From Oscillospiraceae bacterium (GTDB lineage: Bacteria; Bacillota; Clostridia; Oscillospirales; Oscillospiraceae), in assembly GCA_017538775.1 (NCBI GenBank), contig JAFYIF010000048.1:1-5669 (forward strand): a stretch of 5,669 nt of DNA, given 5' to 3'. Made by a program: the position numbers and the translations under genes. A model generated the notes under the pieces. The model saw only the letters and a list, made by a program, of their open reading frames with translations, made no database searches and had not been told where the DNA came from. Positions 1-4,935 of the stretch are shown piece by piece. How positions within the stretch are numbered: the first letter of the stretch is position 1; each line of letters begins with the position of its first letter.

Positions 1-651
1 CTGCCCGACTTTGCCTTTGCGCTGGGCAAGGGCGGGCTGGCGGAAATCAACGGCACCTATTTCCTGACGCTCTTCGCCGCGTATGTGCCCGTGGGCTTCG
101 TGGTCTTCGCCGAGCACCTGGCCGACCACGAGAACCTCAGCACCATCGTGGGCGAGAACCTGCTCGAGAATCCCGGCCTGACCCGCACCCTGCTGGGCGA
201 CGGCATCGGCTCCTTCGCCGGCGCAATCTTCGGCGGTTGCCCGAACACCACCTACGGCGAGTCCATCGCCTGCGTCGCCATCACCCGCAACGCCTCCACC
301 GTCAGCATCTGGGGCGCGGCGGTGCTGTGCATCATCGTCTCCTTCCTGACCCCGCTGATGGCCTTCCTCCAGACCATCCCCAACTGCGTCATGGGCGGCG
401 TCTGCATCGCCCTCTACGGTTTCATCGCCGTCAGCGGCTTCAAGATGCTCCAGCGCGTCAACCTGAACGAGAACCGCAACCTCTTTGTCGCCTGCGTCAT
501 CTTCATCACCGGCGTCGGCGGCATGACCCTCACCTTCGGCGCGGTGGAGATCCGCACCGTCGCCTGCGCCCTGATCCTGGGCATCCTCACCAACCTCCTG
601 CTCTCCGGCAAAAAGGAGGGCGAGAACGACCAGGCCCCGCTGCAAAAGTAA
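1..651 (+). CDS. uraA: Uracil permease, NCS2 family (C-terminal part, 5' end outside window)
   Basis: The open frame runs from the window edge to TAA at 649-651 and gives the last 216 residues of a nucleobase:cation symporter-2 protein. This family imports uracil with protons across the cytoplasmic membrane for pyrimidine salvage. Window residues 36-45 (VFAEHLADHE) carry the conserved TM8 glutamate (E38), and residues 81-88 (PNTTYGES) carry the TM10 glutamate (E87). In E. coli UraA both equivalents contact uracil. Hydrophobic segments follow around residues 103-120, 128-146 and 160-200, and the protein ends in a short polar tail (KKEGENDQAPLQK). The PNTTYGE signature favours uracil over purine or xanthine carriers of the same superfamily. 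About half of a normal-length protein of roughly 420-450 residues is present; nothing in the visible part is broken. The gene is called uraA or pyrP depending on the organism. Confidence 0.93.
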   Translation: MPDFAFALGKGGLAEINGTYFLTLFAAYVPVGFVVFAEHLADHENLSTIVGENLLENPGLTRTLLGDGIGSFAGAIFGGCPNTTYGESIACVAITRNASTVSIWGAAVLCIIVSFLTPLMAFLQTIPNCVMGGVCIALYGFIAVSGFKMLQRVNLNENRNLFVACVIFITGVGGMTLTFGAVEIRTVACALILGILTNLLLSGKKEGENDQAPLQK

Positions 652-670
652 TCGGAATCGAAGCCAGTTT

Positions 671-700
671 TGCGCCCCCGTCCGTGCAGACGGGGGCGCA
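671..700 (+). terminator. Hairpin downstream of the uracil permease gene (possible terminator)
   Basis: A perfect 12-bp G+C-rich stem (671-682 with 689-700, TGCGCCCCCGTC / GACGGGGGCGCA) closes a 6-base loop, CGTGCA. It lies 19 bases after the permease stop codon. The following bases are only ATTTGTC, a poor U tract, so on its own it is an imperfect terminator. It may work with the adjacent hairpin or protect the 3' end of the message. Confidence 0.5.
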
Positions 701-745
701 ATTTGTCGGGGCCGTCGAGGACGCCGGCCCCTACAAATCCTTTTT
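701..745 (+). repeat. Second palindrome with T run; terminator and/or interspersed intergenic repeat
   Basis: Inverted arms at 701-714 (ATTTGTCGGGGCCG) and 725-738 (CGGCCCCTACAAAT) match at 13 of 14 positions around a 10-base centre, TCGAGGACGC. A TTTTT run follows at 741-745, so on the plus strand this is an acceptable intrinsic terminator. The GGGGCCG...CGGCCCCTACAAAT design resembles small palindromic repeats that I recall being scattered between genes in G+C-rich gut Clostridia. That family assignment is from memory and untested here. It directly abuts the previous hairpin. Confidence 0.5.
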
Positions 746-776
746 CCCACATCTCACGATGCAGGAGGTATCAGCC

Positions 777-2003
777 ATGACCCACACATCATCCCGCCGC
801 CCGGAGGTGGCCGCGGTGCCCTGTCCGGACTATGCGCCGGAGTCCTGCGCCCGGGCGGTGGAACAGCTTGCCGCGCTCTGTCCGGCGCTGCAGGCCATTC
901 GCCCCGGGCAGCGGGTGCTGCTGAAAGTCAACCTGGTCACCGGCCTGAAACCGGAGCGGGCCGGGACCACCCACCCGGCGCTGGTGCAGGCCCTCTGCGC
1001 CTGGCTGCGGGCGCGGGGCGTCTTTGTCACCGTCGGCGACGGGCCGGGCGGGGCCTTTACGAAAGCCTATCTGGACGGGGTCTACAGCCTGACCGGGATG
1101 CGGCGGGCCGCGGCGGAGTCCGGCGCGGCGCTGAACGCGGATTTCAGCGTGAAACAGGCGGAATACCCGGAGGCCGCCGTGCTGAAACGCTTTGACTACA
1201 CCGGCTGGCTGGACGGGGGCGAGTGCATCATCAACTTCTGCAAGCTGAAAAGTCACGGCATGATGGGCCTGAGCTGCGCGGTCAAAAATCTGTTCGGGGC
1301 CATCCCCGGCCTGACCAAGCCCGCCTATCACTACCTGTACCCGGCCTACGCCGATTTCGCGGATATGCTCATCGACTTAAACGAGTATTTCCGCCCGGTC
1401 CTGAACCTGGCGGACGCGGTGGTTTGCATGGAGGGCAACGGCCCCACCGCCGGGACCCCCCGGCACATGGGGCTGCTGCTGGCCGGAGAGAGCCCCTACG
1501 CCCTGGATCTGGTGGCCGCCCGGCTGATCGGGCTGAGCCCGGAGCAGATCCCCACCCTGGAGCGGGCCTGTCAGCGGGGCCTGGCGCCGGAAACGGCACT
1601 GGAAGTGCCCCTGGCGCTGGGAGACGGATTCCCGAAGACGGATCGACCGGAATCCCCCTGGGCGCGGCTGGACGCCTTCCGCATCCCGGACTTCCAGACC
1701 CCGGCGGCGGACGCGGGCATGGAGGTGTTCCTGAAAGGCCAGGGCTTCCTGGCCCGCAGCGGCAACCGCATCGTCCGGGACGTGCTGGCCGTCCGCCCCA
1801 GGCTGAACGCCCCCCAGTGCGTCGGCTGCAAGCGCTGCGCCGGACTCTGCCCGGTGCAGGCCATCACGATGCAAAACGGCAAGCCCCGCATCGACCGGAC
1901 CCGTTGCATCCGCTGCTTCTGCTGCCAGGAGTTCTGCCCCGCCGGGGCGCTCCAGGCAAAGCGGAGCCGATTGGGGGATGCGCTGCTGCGGTGGGTGCAT
2001 TGA
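777..2003 (+). CDS. DUF362 protein with C-terminal 2x[4Fe-4S] ferredoxin domain
   Basis: This 408-residue cytoplasmic protein has a DUF362 domain (about residues 8-300) followed by an 8-iron ferredoxin module (about 345-400). DUF362 hallmarks are LLKVNLV, the THP stretch, GDGPGG, a Y-x2-TGM, and the NFCKLKSHG...AVKNLFGAIPG block. The ferredoxin part has two CxxCxxCxxxCP motifs, C348/C351/C354/C358 and C377/C380/C383/C387, which should bind two [4Fe-4S] clusters. An extra cysteine, C382, sits inside the second motif. The family is presumed to act in electron transfer, but no reaction is established. The start at 777 is chosen because AGGAGG lies at 763-768 with 8 bases of spacing; an in-frame ATG at 759 has no such site. 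The gene follows the two hairpins after the permease, so no clear promoter of its own is visible. It ends in TGA and faces the next gene tail to tail. Confidence 0.9.
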   Translation: MTHTSSRRPEVAAVPCPDYAPESCARAVEQLAALCPALQAIRPGQRVLLKVNLVTGLKPERAGTTHPALVQALCAWLRARGVFVTVGDGPGGAFTKAYLDGVYSLTGMRRAAAESGAALNADFSVKQAEYPEAAVLKRFDYTGWLDGGECIINFCKLKSHGMMGLSCAVKNLFGAIPGLTKPAYHYLYPAYADFADMLIDLNEYFRPVLNLADAVVCMEGNGPTAGTPRHMGLLLAGESPYALDLVAARLIGLSPEQIPTLERACQRGLAPETALEVPLALGDGFPKTDRPESPWARLDAFRIPDFQTPAADAGMEVFLKGQGFLARSGNRIVRDVLAVRPRLNAPQCVGCKRCAGLCPVQAITMQNGKPRIDRTRCIRCFCCQEFCPAGALQAKRSRLGDALLRWVH

Positions 2004-2010
2004 GGGTGCG

Positions 2011-2030
2011 AAAAGGCGGCGATCCCGCCT
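2011..2030 (-). terminator. Candidate terminator for the secreted-protein gene
   Basis: Read on the minus strand, a 6-bp stem AGGCGG/CCGCCT with loop GATCG is followed by TTT, giving CCGCCTTTT. It lies about 70 bases past the stop codon of the minus-strand gene and 8 bases past the stop of the convergent DUF362 gene. The stem is short, and an alternative pairing of GCGGCGAT at 2016-2023 with ATCGCCGC at 2052-2059 competes with it. The call is therefore tentative. Confidence 0.35.
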
Positions 2031-2099
2031 GAGCCTTGGCATCAGGACGAAATCGCCGCGGGTATGGCATCTGGCGCGTGGGACAGTTTTTCCGTTTCG

Positions 2100-2777
2100 T
2101 TATTGGGCATATGTGGCAAACGCAAGCACCCAGGTCAGATTCACCTGGACACCTCTGCCGTAGTTGTGGGCGTTCATTCTGTCGGCGAGCTGGTTCCAAT
2201 ACCATTTCCCGAAGTTCAGCGCAGCCTTCGCATATACGTTGGGAATGTTGAAGATGTTCAGGATCAGACTCACAATATTGGAGCACCACTTGAGGTTGGA
2301 AGCGATTCGTTTGGTTTCACAGTCACAGGCAAACCGCTTGACGCCCCACCAGCAGAAATTGGTGGAGTTTCTTCCCCCGCGGCAGCCTTGCGCCTGTTCT
2401 CCGTCGTGGTGATTCTCCAGCGCGACCGCAGCGAAGGTGCTGTCAGAGGATACGACCTCGAATTCCTTGCTCTCCTTGATGGTGATCAGTCCATCCTTGG
2501 CTTCCTTGTTGATGGTCTTGATGAATTCCGCCTGAGAATCAATGAGTTCTTTGCTGATCCCAGCGGCCCGGGCCGCCTTTTTGTCGATCACATACTGGCC
2601 CTTCACGACGCTGACATACGGGTCCAGGGCGATCACTTCCTCGTAGGTCGGATTCTTCGCTTTCAGGTCCTCCTTCTGCGTCGTCACCTTTCCCGCAGCG
2701 AGAGCCGGTACGGCGGCGGAGAGCACAAACAAAAGGCTCAGGACCAGCGCAATGCTTCTTTTGCTCAGTTTTTTCAT
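2100..2777 (-). CDS. Secreted protein of unknown function with Cys/Trp-containing C-terminal half
   Basis: This 225-residue protein starts with a clear Sec signal peptide: basic KKLSKR, a hydrophobic core at residues 8-24, and a likely signal peptidase I site after A25-L26-A27. The mature chain has two parts. Residues 30-115 are charged and predicted helical, with a YVSVVKGQYVID segment. Residues 130-225 contain all five cysteines (C132, C142, C151, C153, C165), a GGRN-x4-CWWG motif, a hydrophobic stretch at 166-184 and an aromatic, Asn-rich end. I recall similar signal-peptide plus WWG plus terminal G-hydrophobic-TW proteins in other Firmicutes, without an assigned function. A membrane-acting or bacteriocin-like role is conjecture. 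AGGAG at 2785-2789 sits 7 bases before the ATG. Base composition is near half G+C, unlike the roughly 70% of flanking genes. The divergent XRE gene is the likely regulator. Confidence 0.8.
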   Translation of the reverse strand: MKKLSKRSIALVLSLLFVLSAAVPALAAGKVTTQKEDLKAKNPTYEEVIALDPYVSVVKGQYVIDKKAARAAGISKELIDSQAEFIKTINKEAKDGLITIKESKEFEVVSSDSTFAAVALENHHDGEQAQGCRGGRNSTNFCWWGVKRFACDCETKRIASNLKWCSNIVSLILNIFNIPNVYAKAALNFGKWYWNQLADRMNAHNYGRGVQVNLTWVLAFATYAQ

Positions 2778-2804
2778 TGGTTTTCTCCTCTCCAGAATCG
2801 ATTG

Positions 2805-2840
2805 TTATGGTTCCAGAACCTTTTGAACGAAGTTGCCCAA
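2805..2840 (-). other. Possible 11-codon leader ORF in the secreted-protein 5' UTR
   Basis: On the minus strand, AGGAGG (2854-2849) is followed after 8 bases by TTG (2840-2838) and an open frame reading MGNFVQKVLEP, then TAA at 2807-2805. It lies inside the predicted leader of about 105 bases, ending 27 bases before the ATG of the secreted-protein gene. The last sense codons overlap a small inverted repeat, GGTTC-CA-GAACC, at 2809-2820. The SD site is as good as that of the real gene, but a TTG start and 11 codons are easily met by chance. Confidence 0.2.
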
Positions 2841-2888
2841 TGGAACTGCCTCCTTCCGTCCGTCTTTCGTCCTACTCGGTCCAATATT

Positions 2889-2917
2889 AAAATACTATAG
2901 TATTTCTATTTTGTCAA
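2889..2917 (-). promoter_or_regulatory. Sigma-A type promoter of the secreted-protein gene
   Basis: On the minus strand a perfect TTGACA (2917-2912) and TATTTT (2894-2889) are separated by exactly 17 bases. The predicted start point near 2882 gives a leader of about 105 bases. The stretch is the most A+T-rich in the window. The spacer and -10 contain the 16-bp palindrome described separately. Confidence 0.6.
2890..2905. promoter_or_regulatory. Perfect 16-bp palindromic operator between divergent genes
   Basis: AAATACTATAGTATTT is identical to its own reverse complement. Palindromes of this length with an ATAC...GTAT core are typical binding sites of small dimeric XRE/Cro-like repressors. It overlaps the -10 and spacer of the minus-strand promoter, and it ends 5 bases before the TTGTCA proposed as the -35 of the XRE gene. 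Binding should block the secreted-protein promoter and could also modulate the repressor's own. The protein that binds is inferred from adjacency. Confidence 0.6.
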
Positions 2918-2940
2918 GTGGGAGGAGATAATTGTATTGT
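2911..2940 (+). promoter_or_regulatory. Candidate promoter of the XRE gene
   Basis: TTGTCA at 2911-2916 and TATTGT at 2935-2940 are 18 bases apart, a moderate sigma-A match. Transcription would start near 2947, leaving a leader of about 20 bases that still includes the GGAGG at 2953-2957. The -35 overlaps the -35 of the opposite promoter (TTTGTCAA read in both directions), so the two promoters would compete for polymerase. Confidence 0.35.
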
Positions 2941-2952
2941 AATTTTCGACCT

Positions 2953-2957
2953 GGAGG
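2953..2957 (+). promoter_or_regulatory. Ribosome binding site fixing a TTG start for the XRE gene
   Basis: GGAGG lies 8 bases before TTG at 2966. The competing in-frame GTG at 2918 has no purine-rich site upstream and lies on top of the divergent -35 elements. The GGAGGAG at 2921-2927 has no good in-frame start at the right distance; only the very rare ATT at 2936 fits. Confidence 0.6.
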
Positions 2958-2965
2958 CGGTCTCC

Positions 2966-3244
2966 TTGCTGGGTATCCGAATCAGAGAATTGCGAACGGC
3001 GCATGGGCTGAGCCAGGTGTCGTTCGCCGCGAAGCTGTCCGTCACAAAACAAACCGTGTCCAACTGGGAAAACGACAACATCCTCCCTTCCATTGAGATG
3101 CTGACGCAGATCGCCGATTATTTCCACACCACCACGGACTATCTGCTGGGGCGGGACGACAAACGGCTGCTCGATGTCTCCGGCCTGACGGAGGAACAGT
3201 TTGCACACATCAACTTCATCATTCAGGATATCGAGGGCGCGTGA
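2966..3244 (+). CDS. Small XRE-family transcriptional regulator
   Basis: With the TTG start this is a 92-residue protein beginning MLGIRIRELR. The HTH_3 / Cro-CI type domain covers about residues 4-60, with the two-helix DNA-reading unit at roughly 16-35 (SQVSFAAKL...TKQTVSNWE) and the usual TTTDYLLGR ending. Residues 66-92 (from KRLLDVSGLTEEQ) look like a short C-terminal helix for dimerisation. There is no ligand-binding or protease domain, so any signal must act on the DNA-binding domain or the tail. The gene is divergent from the secreted-protein gene and separated from it by the palindrome at 2890-2905, the usual layout of an autoregulated local repressor. It faces sigF tail to tail. An upstream GTG at 2918 would give 108 residues but is less likely. 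Family assignment is certain; the target is inferred. Confidence 0.88.
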   Translation: MLGIRIRELRTAHGLSQVSFAAKLSVTKQTVSNWENDNILPSIEMLTQIADYFHTTTDYLLGRDDKRLLDVSGLTEEQFAHINFIIQDIEGA

Positions 3245-3283
3245 ACGGTATCTGAGACACGGATACCTGTGCCACTGAGAGGC

Positions 3284-3314
3284 GGCGGGACCCCGGACAG
3301 ACTGGGATCTCGCC
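3284..3314. terminator. Imperfect hairpin between convergent xre and sigF genes
   Basis: Arms at 3284-3294 (GGCGGGACCCC) and 3304-3314 (GGGATCTCGCC) form an 11-bp stem with one mismatch and one G-U pair in either strand, closing a 9-base loop. On the plus strand GTTTGC follows, a weak U tract; on the minus strand there is none. A smaller hairpin, GGTATC/GATACC, occurs just before it at 3247-3267. Together they are the only candidates for ending transcription of the two converging genes. Confidence 0.35.
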
Positions 3315-3331
3315 GTTTGCTATGAATTGTC

Positions 3332-4045
3332 TCATTCCCCGCTCAGCAGACCCCGCAGTTTGGTCAGCGCCCGGCGTTCCAGGCGGGAGACCTGTACCTG
3401 GCTGACGCCCAGCACCTTTGCGCTGCGGTCCTGGGTCAGGCCGTGGAAGTAGCGCAGGGAGATCACCATCCGCTCCCGCTCCTCCAGGCGGCCCAGGGCC
3501 TCGTCCAGGGCCAGGCGCTCCACCAGGCGTTCCATCTCCCGGTCGTCGCCCAGGACCCGGTCCAGGCGGGTGCGGCCTGTGGGGTCCTCCTGTTGGAGCG
3601 ATTCCGTCGGGGCCAGGGCCGCCTCCGCCTGGGCGATGGCCTCCGGGTCCAGGCCGGTCTCCGCGCTGAGTTCCGACAGGAGCGGCTCCCGCCCCAGGCG
3701 CTGGTTCAGGCTCTCCCGGGCCTGGCGCAGCAGGGCATAGCGCTCCTTGATGCCCCGGCTGACCTTCACCGCCCCGTCGTCCCGCAGGAAACGGCGGATC
3801 TCCCCGGCGATTTTCGGCACCGCGTAGGTGGAAAACTGGGTGCCATAGGCAGGGTCGAAGCCGCCCACGGCCTTGAGGAAGCCCAGGGCGGCCAGCTGAT
3901 ACAGGTCGTCGGCCTCCACGCCCCGGCCAAAGAAGCGCCGGGCGACGCTCCAGATCAGGCCCTGGTTTTCCTCCGTCAGCCGCTCCGCCGCCGCCCGGTC
4001 CCCGGCCTGGGCCAGGCATATCAGCTCCAGGGTGTCCGGCTTCAT
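3332..4045 (-). CDS. sigF: RNA polymerase forespore sigma factor SigF (SpoIIAC)
   Basis: This 237-residue sigma-70 family protein, close to the usual 250 or so, directs the first wave of forespore transcription. Region 2 covers residues 30-95, with core-binding DDLYQLAALGFLKAVGGFD and the -10 recognition stretch TQFSTYAVPKIAGEIRRFLRD. Region 3 lies around 96-150 (KVSRGIKERYALL...). Region 4 is at 180-233, with RMVISLRYFHGLTQ and the recognition helix VSQVQVSRLERRAL. The SQVQVSRLE block and the position after spoIIAB identify SigF rather than SigB, SigG or SigE. In the first helix of the region 4 helix-turn-helix, DRSAKVLG replaces the more usual x-E-V-A-x-x-L-G. The ATG overlaps the spoIIAB stop by 4 bases (ATGA), so translation is probably coupled. 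Activity should be held off by SpoIIAB. The gene ends facing xre; no spoVA genes follow. Confidence 0.95.
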   Translation of the reverse strand: MKPDTLELICLAQAGDRAAAERLTEENQGLIWSVARRFFGRGVEADDLYQLAALGFLKAVGGFDPAYGTQFSTYAVPKIAGEIRRFLRDDGAVKVSRGIKERYALLRQARESLNQRLGREPLLSELSAETGLDPEAIAQAEAALAPTESLQQEDPTGRTRLDRVLGDDREMERLVERLALDEALGRLEERERMVISLRYFHGLTQDRSAKVLGVSQVQVSRLERRALTKLRGLLSGE

Positions 4046-4476
4046 CCCGGTTTTCGGCGGATGCGGCGCTGCATGGTCACCGTCGTGCCGCGGCCCGGGG
4101 CACTGCGGATGCGCAGCCGGTCCGTGAAGCTCTCCATGATCGTGAAGCCCATGCCGCTGCGGTCCTCGCCCCCGGTGGTGTAAAGGGGCTGCCTGGCCCG
4201 GTCCACGTCCTCGATGCCCCGGCCCTTGTCCTTCACCGTGATTTCCAGATACTCCCCGTCCAAAATCCGCGCCCGGAGCCAGACGACGCCCACGGTGTCC
4301 GGGTAGGCGTGGACGATGGCGTTGGTCACCGCCTCGCTGACCGCCGTGCGGATGTCCCCCAGCTCGTCCAGGGTGGGGTCCATCTGGGAGGCGAAGGCCG
4401 CCACAGAGGCCCTTGCCAGCGCCTCGTTGGCGCTCCGGCTGGGAAATTCCAGCTTGAGATAGTTGTCCCGCTTCAT
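4042..4476 (-). CDS. spoIIAB: Anti-sigma F factor and serine kinase SpoIIAB
   Basis: This 144-residue GHKL-type ATPase binds SigF in the predivisional cell and mother cell and phosphorylates SpoIIAA with ATP. The visible ATP-binding boxes are the N box SEAVTNAIVHAY (E48, N52), the G1 box KDKGRGIED (D83, G85, G87), and the G2 region RSGMGFTIMESF (106-117) acting as the ATP lid. MDPTLDEL and ARQPLYTT match the Bacillus protein closely, and the length is normal. The gene overlaps both neighbours by 4 bases (ATGA at 4476-4473 upstream and 4045-4042 downstream), which should keep the anti-sigma factor and SigF in fixed proportion. No catalytic residue is missing. Confidence 0.96.
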   Translation of the reverse strand: MKRDNYLKLEFPSRSANEALARASVAAFASQMDPTLDELGDIRTAVSEAVTNAIVHAYPDTVGVVWLRARILDGEYLEITVKDKGRGIEDVDRARQPLYTTGGEDRSGMGFTIMESFTDRLRIRSAPGRGTTVTMQRRIRRKPG

Positions 4477-4802
4477 GCCTGCTTCGCCTCCTTCGCCGCC
4501 GCGATCTGTACCACCCGGCCAATGCCGCCCGCGTCCAGCACCCGCAGCGGCTGGGCCCCCACGTTCTCCACCCAGAAGCGCCCGCCCCCGGCCACCAGCC
4601 GCCGGTGCAGACGCAAAATCAGCGCGATGCCGGAGGAGTCCATGAAGCTCAGCCGCCCCAGGTCCAGCACGCAGTCCCGGGGCAGATATTCCCCCAGCAG
4701 CCGCTCCACCAGCTCCGCCGCCCCCCGCACCGCGTGGTGGTCCAGCTCCCCGTGGAGATAGATGGTCAGGCGTCCGTTGTCATAGGAGGAAAAGACTTTC
4801 AT
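4473..4802 (-). CDS. spoIIAA: Anti-anti-sigma factor SpoIIAA
   Basis: This 109-residue STAS-domain protein releases SigF by binding SpoIIAB when unphosphorylated. The conserved GELDHH (residues 18-23) and FMDSSGIALILR (53-64) are present. S56, the first serine of DSSG, aligns with Ser58 of B. subtilis SpoIIAA, the residue phosphorylated by SpoIIAB and dephosphorylated by the membrane phosphatase SpoIIE. The start is supported by GGAGG at 4811-4815, 8 bases before the ATG. It is the first gene of the operon, and its stop overlaps the spoIIAB start. No dacF-like gene precedes it, and a strong terminator separates it from the upstream gene, so the operon needs its own promoter within about 80 bases. 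Confidence 0.96.
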   Translation of the reverse strand: MKVFSSYDNGRLTIYLHGELDHHAVRGAAELVERLLGEYLPRDCVLDLGRLSFMDSSGIALILRLHRRLVAGGGRFWVENVGAQPLRVLDAGGIGRVVQIAAAKEAKQA

Positions 4803-4835
4803 CGGCGCTACCTCCGAATCGTACAGGATACCCCG

Positions 4836-4841
4836 ATTGTA
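4836..4841 (-). promoter_or_regulatory. Weak -10-like hexamer ahead of spoIIAA
   Basis: TACAAT on the minus strand lies 34 bases upstream of the spoIIAA ATG, between the upstream terminator and the ribosome binding site. No convincing -35 is found at 16-18 bases. I also could not find a clear sigma-H site (AGGA...GAAT), which drives spoIIA in Bacillus. Some promoter must lie in 4816-4884, but this assignment is weak. Confidence 0.25.
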
Positions 4842-4884
4842 GCGGGTTTATGCGGAAAAAGCCGTCGAAGGCTGTGAGAAGCGC

Positions 4885-4923
4885 AAAAAAGAGGCCGCCC
4901 CGCCGGAACGGTGGGACAGCCTC
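4885..4923 (-). terminator. Strong intrinsic terminator after the DUF4367-like gene
   Basis: On the minus strand GAGGCTGTCCCACCG (4923-4909) pairs with CGGCGGGGCGGCCTC (4905-4891) in a 15-bp stem with two G-U pairs and one mismatch. The stem closes on a 3-base loop and is followed by TTTTTT (4890-4885). It begins 12 bases after the TAA of the upstream gene. A second, smaller stem AGCC/GGCT with a T run (4873-4856) follows and may back it up. It isolates spoIIA from upstream transcription. Confidence 0.85.
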
Positions 4924-4935
4924 CGGTTGTTCTGT

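Noticed and set aside
237..776. In-frame upstream extension of the DUF362 protein
   Set aside because: It overlaps the real permease frame, is His/Arg-rich and runs through both hairpins. AGGAGG at 763-768 marks the start at 777.
2064..2900. 278-codon open frame on the plus strand across the secreted-protein gene
   Set aside because: It is antisense to a gene with a signal peptide, a good SD and a good promoter. It has no SD of its own, and its translation shows no recognisable domain.
2100..3244. Toxin-antitoxin pair (XRE antitoxin plus toxin)
   Set aside because: The genes are divergent rather than in one operon, and the partner carries an export signal, so it would not act as a cytoplasmic toxin. 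A repressor with a secreted target gene fits better.
3443..4183. 246-codon plus-strand frame opposite sigF and spoIIAB
   Set aside because: High G+C content opens antisense frames. The minus-strand reading matches SigF and SpoIIAB throughout.
3332..4522. 396-codon minus-strand frame suggesting a fusion of SigF with an upstream extension
   Set aside because: The upstream part is the wrong frame of spoIIAB (Arg/Gly-rich nonsense). SigF begins at the ATG at 4045, coupled to the spoIIAB stop.
4856..4873. AGCC/GGCT mini-hairpin with T run as an independent terminator or riboswitch before spoIIAA
   Set aside because: A 4-bp stem is too weak on its own; at most it backs up the terminator at 4885-4923. 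No riboswitch core was recognised.
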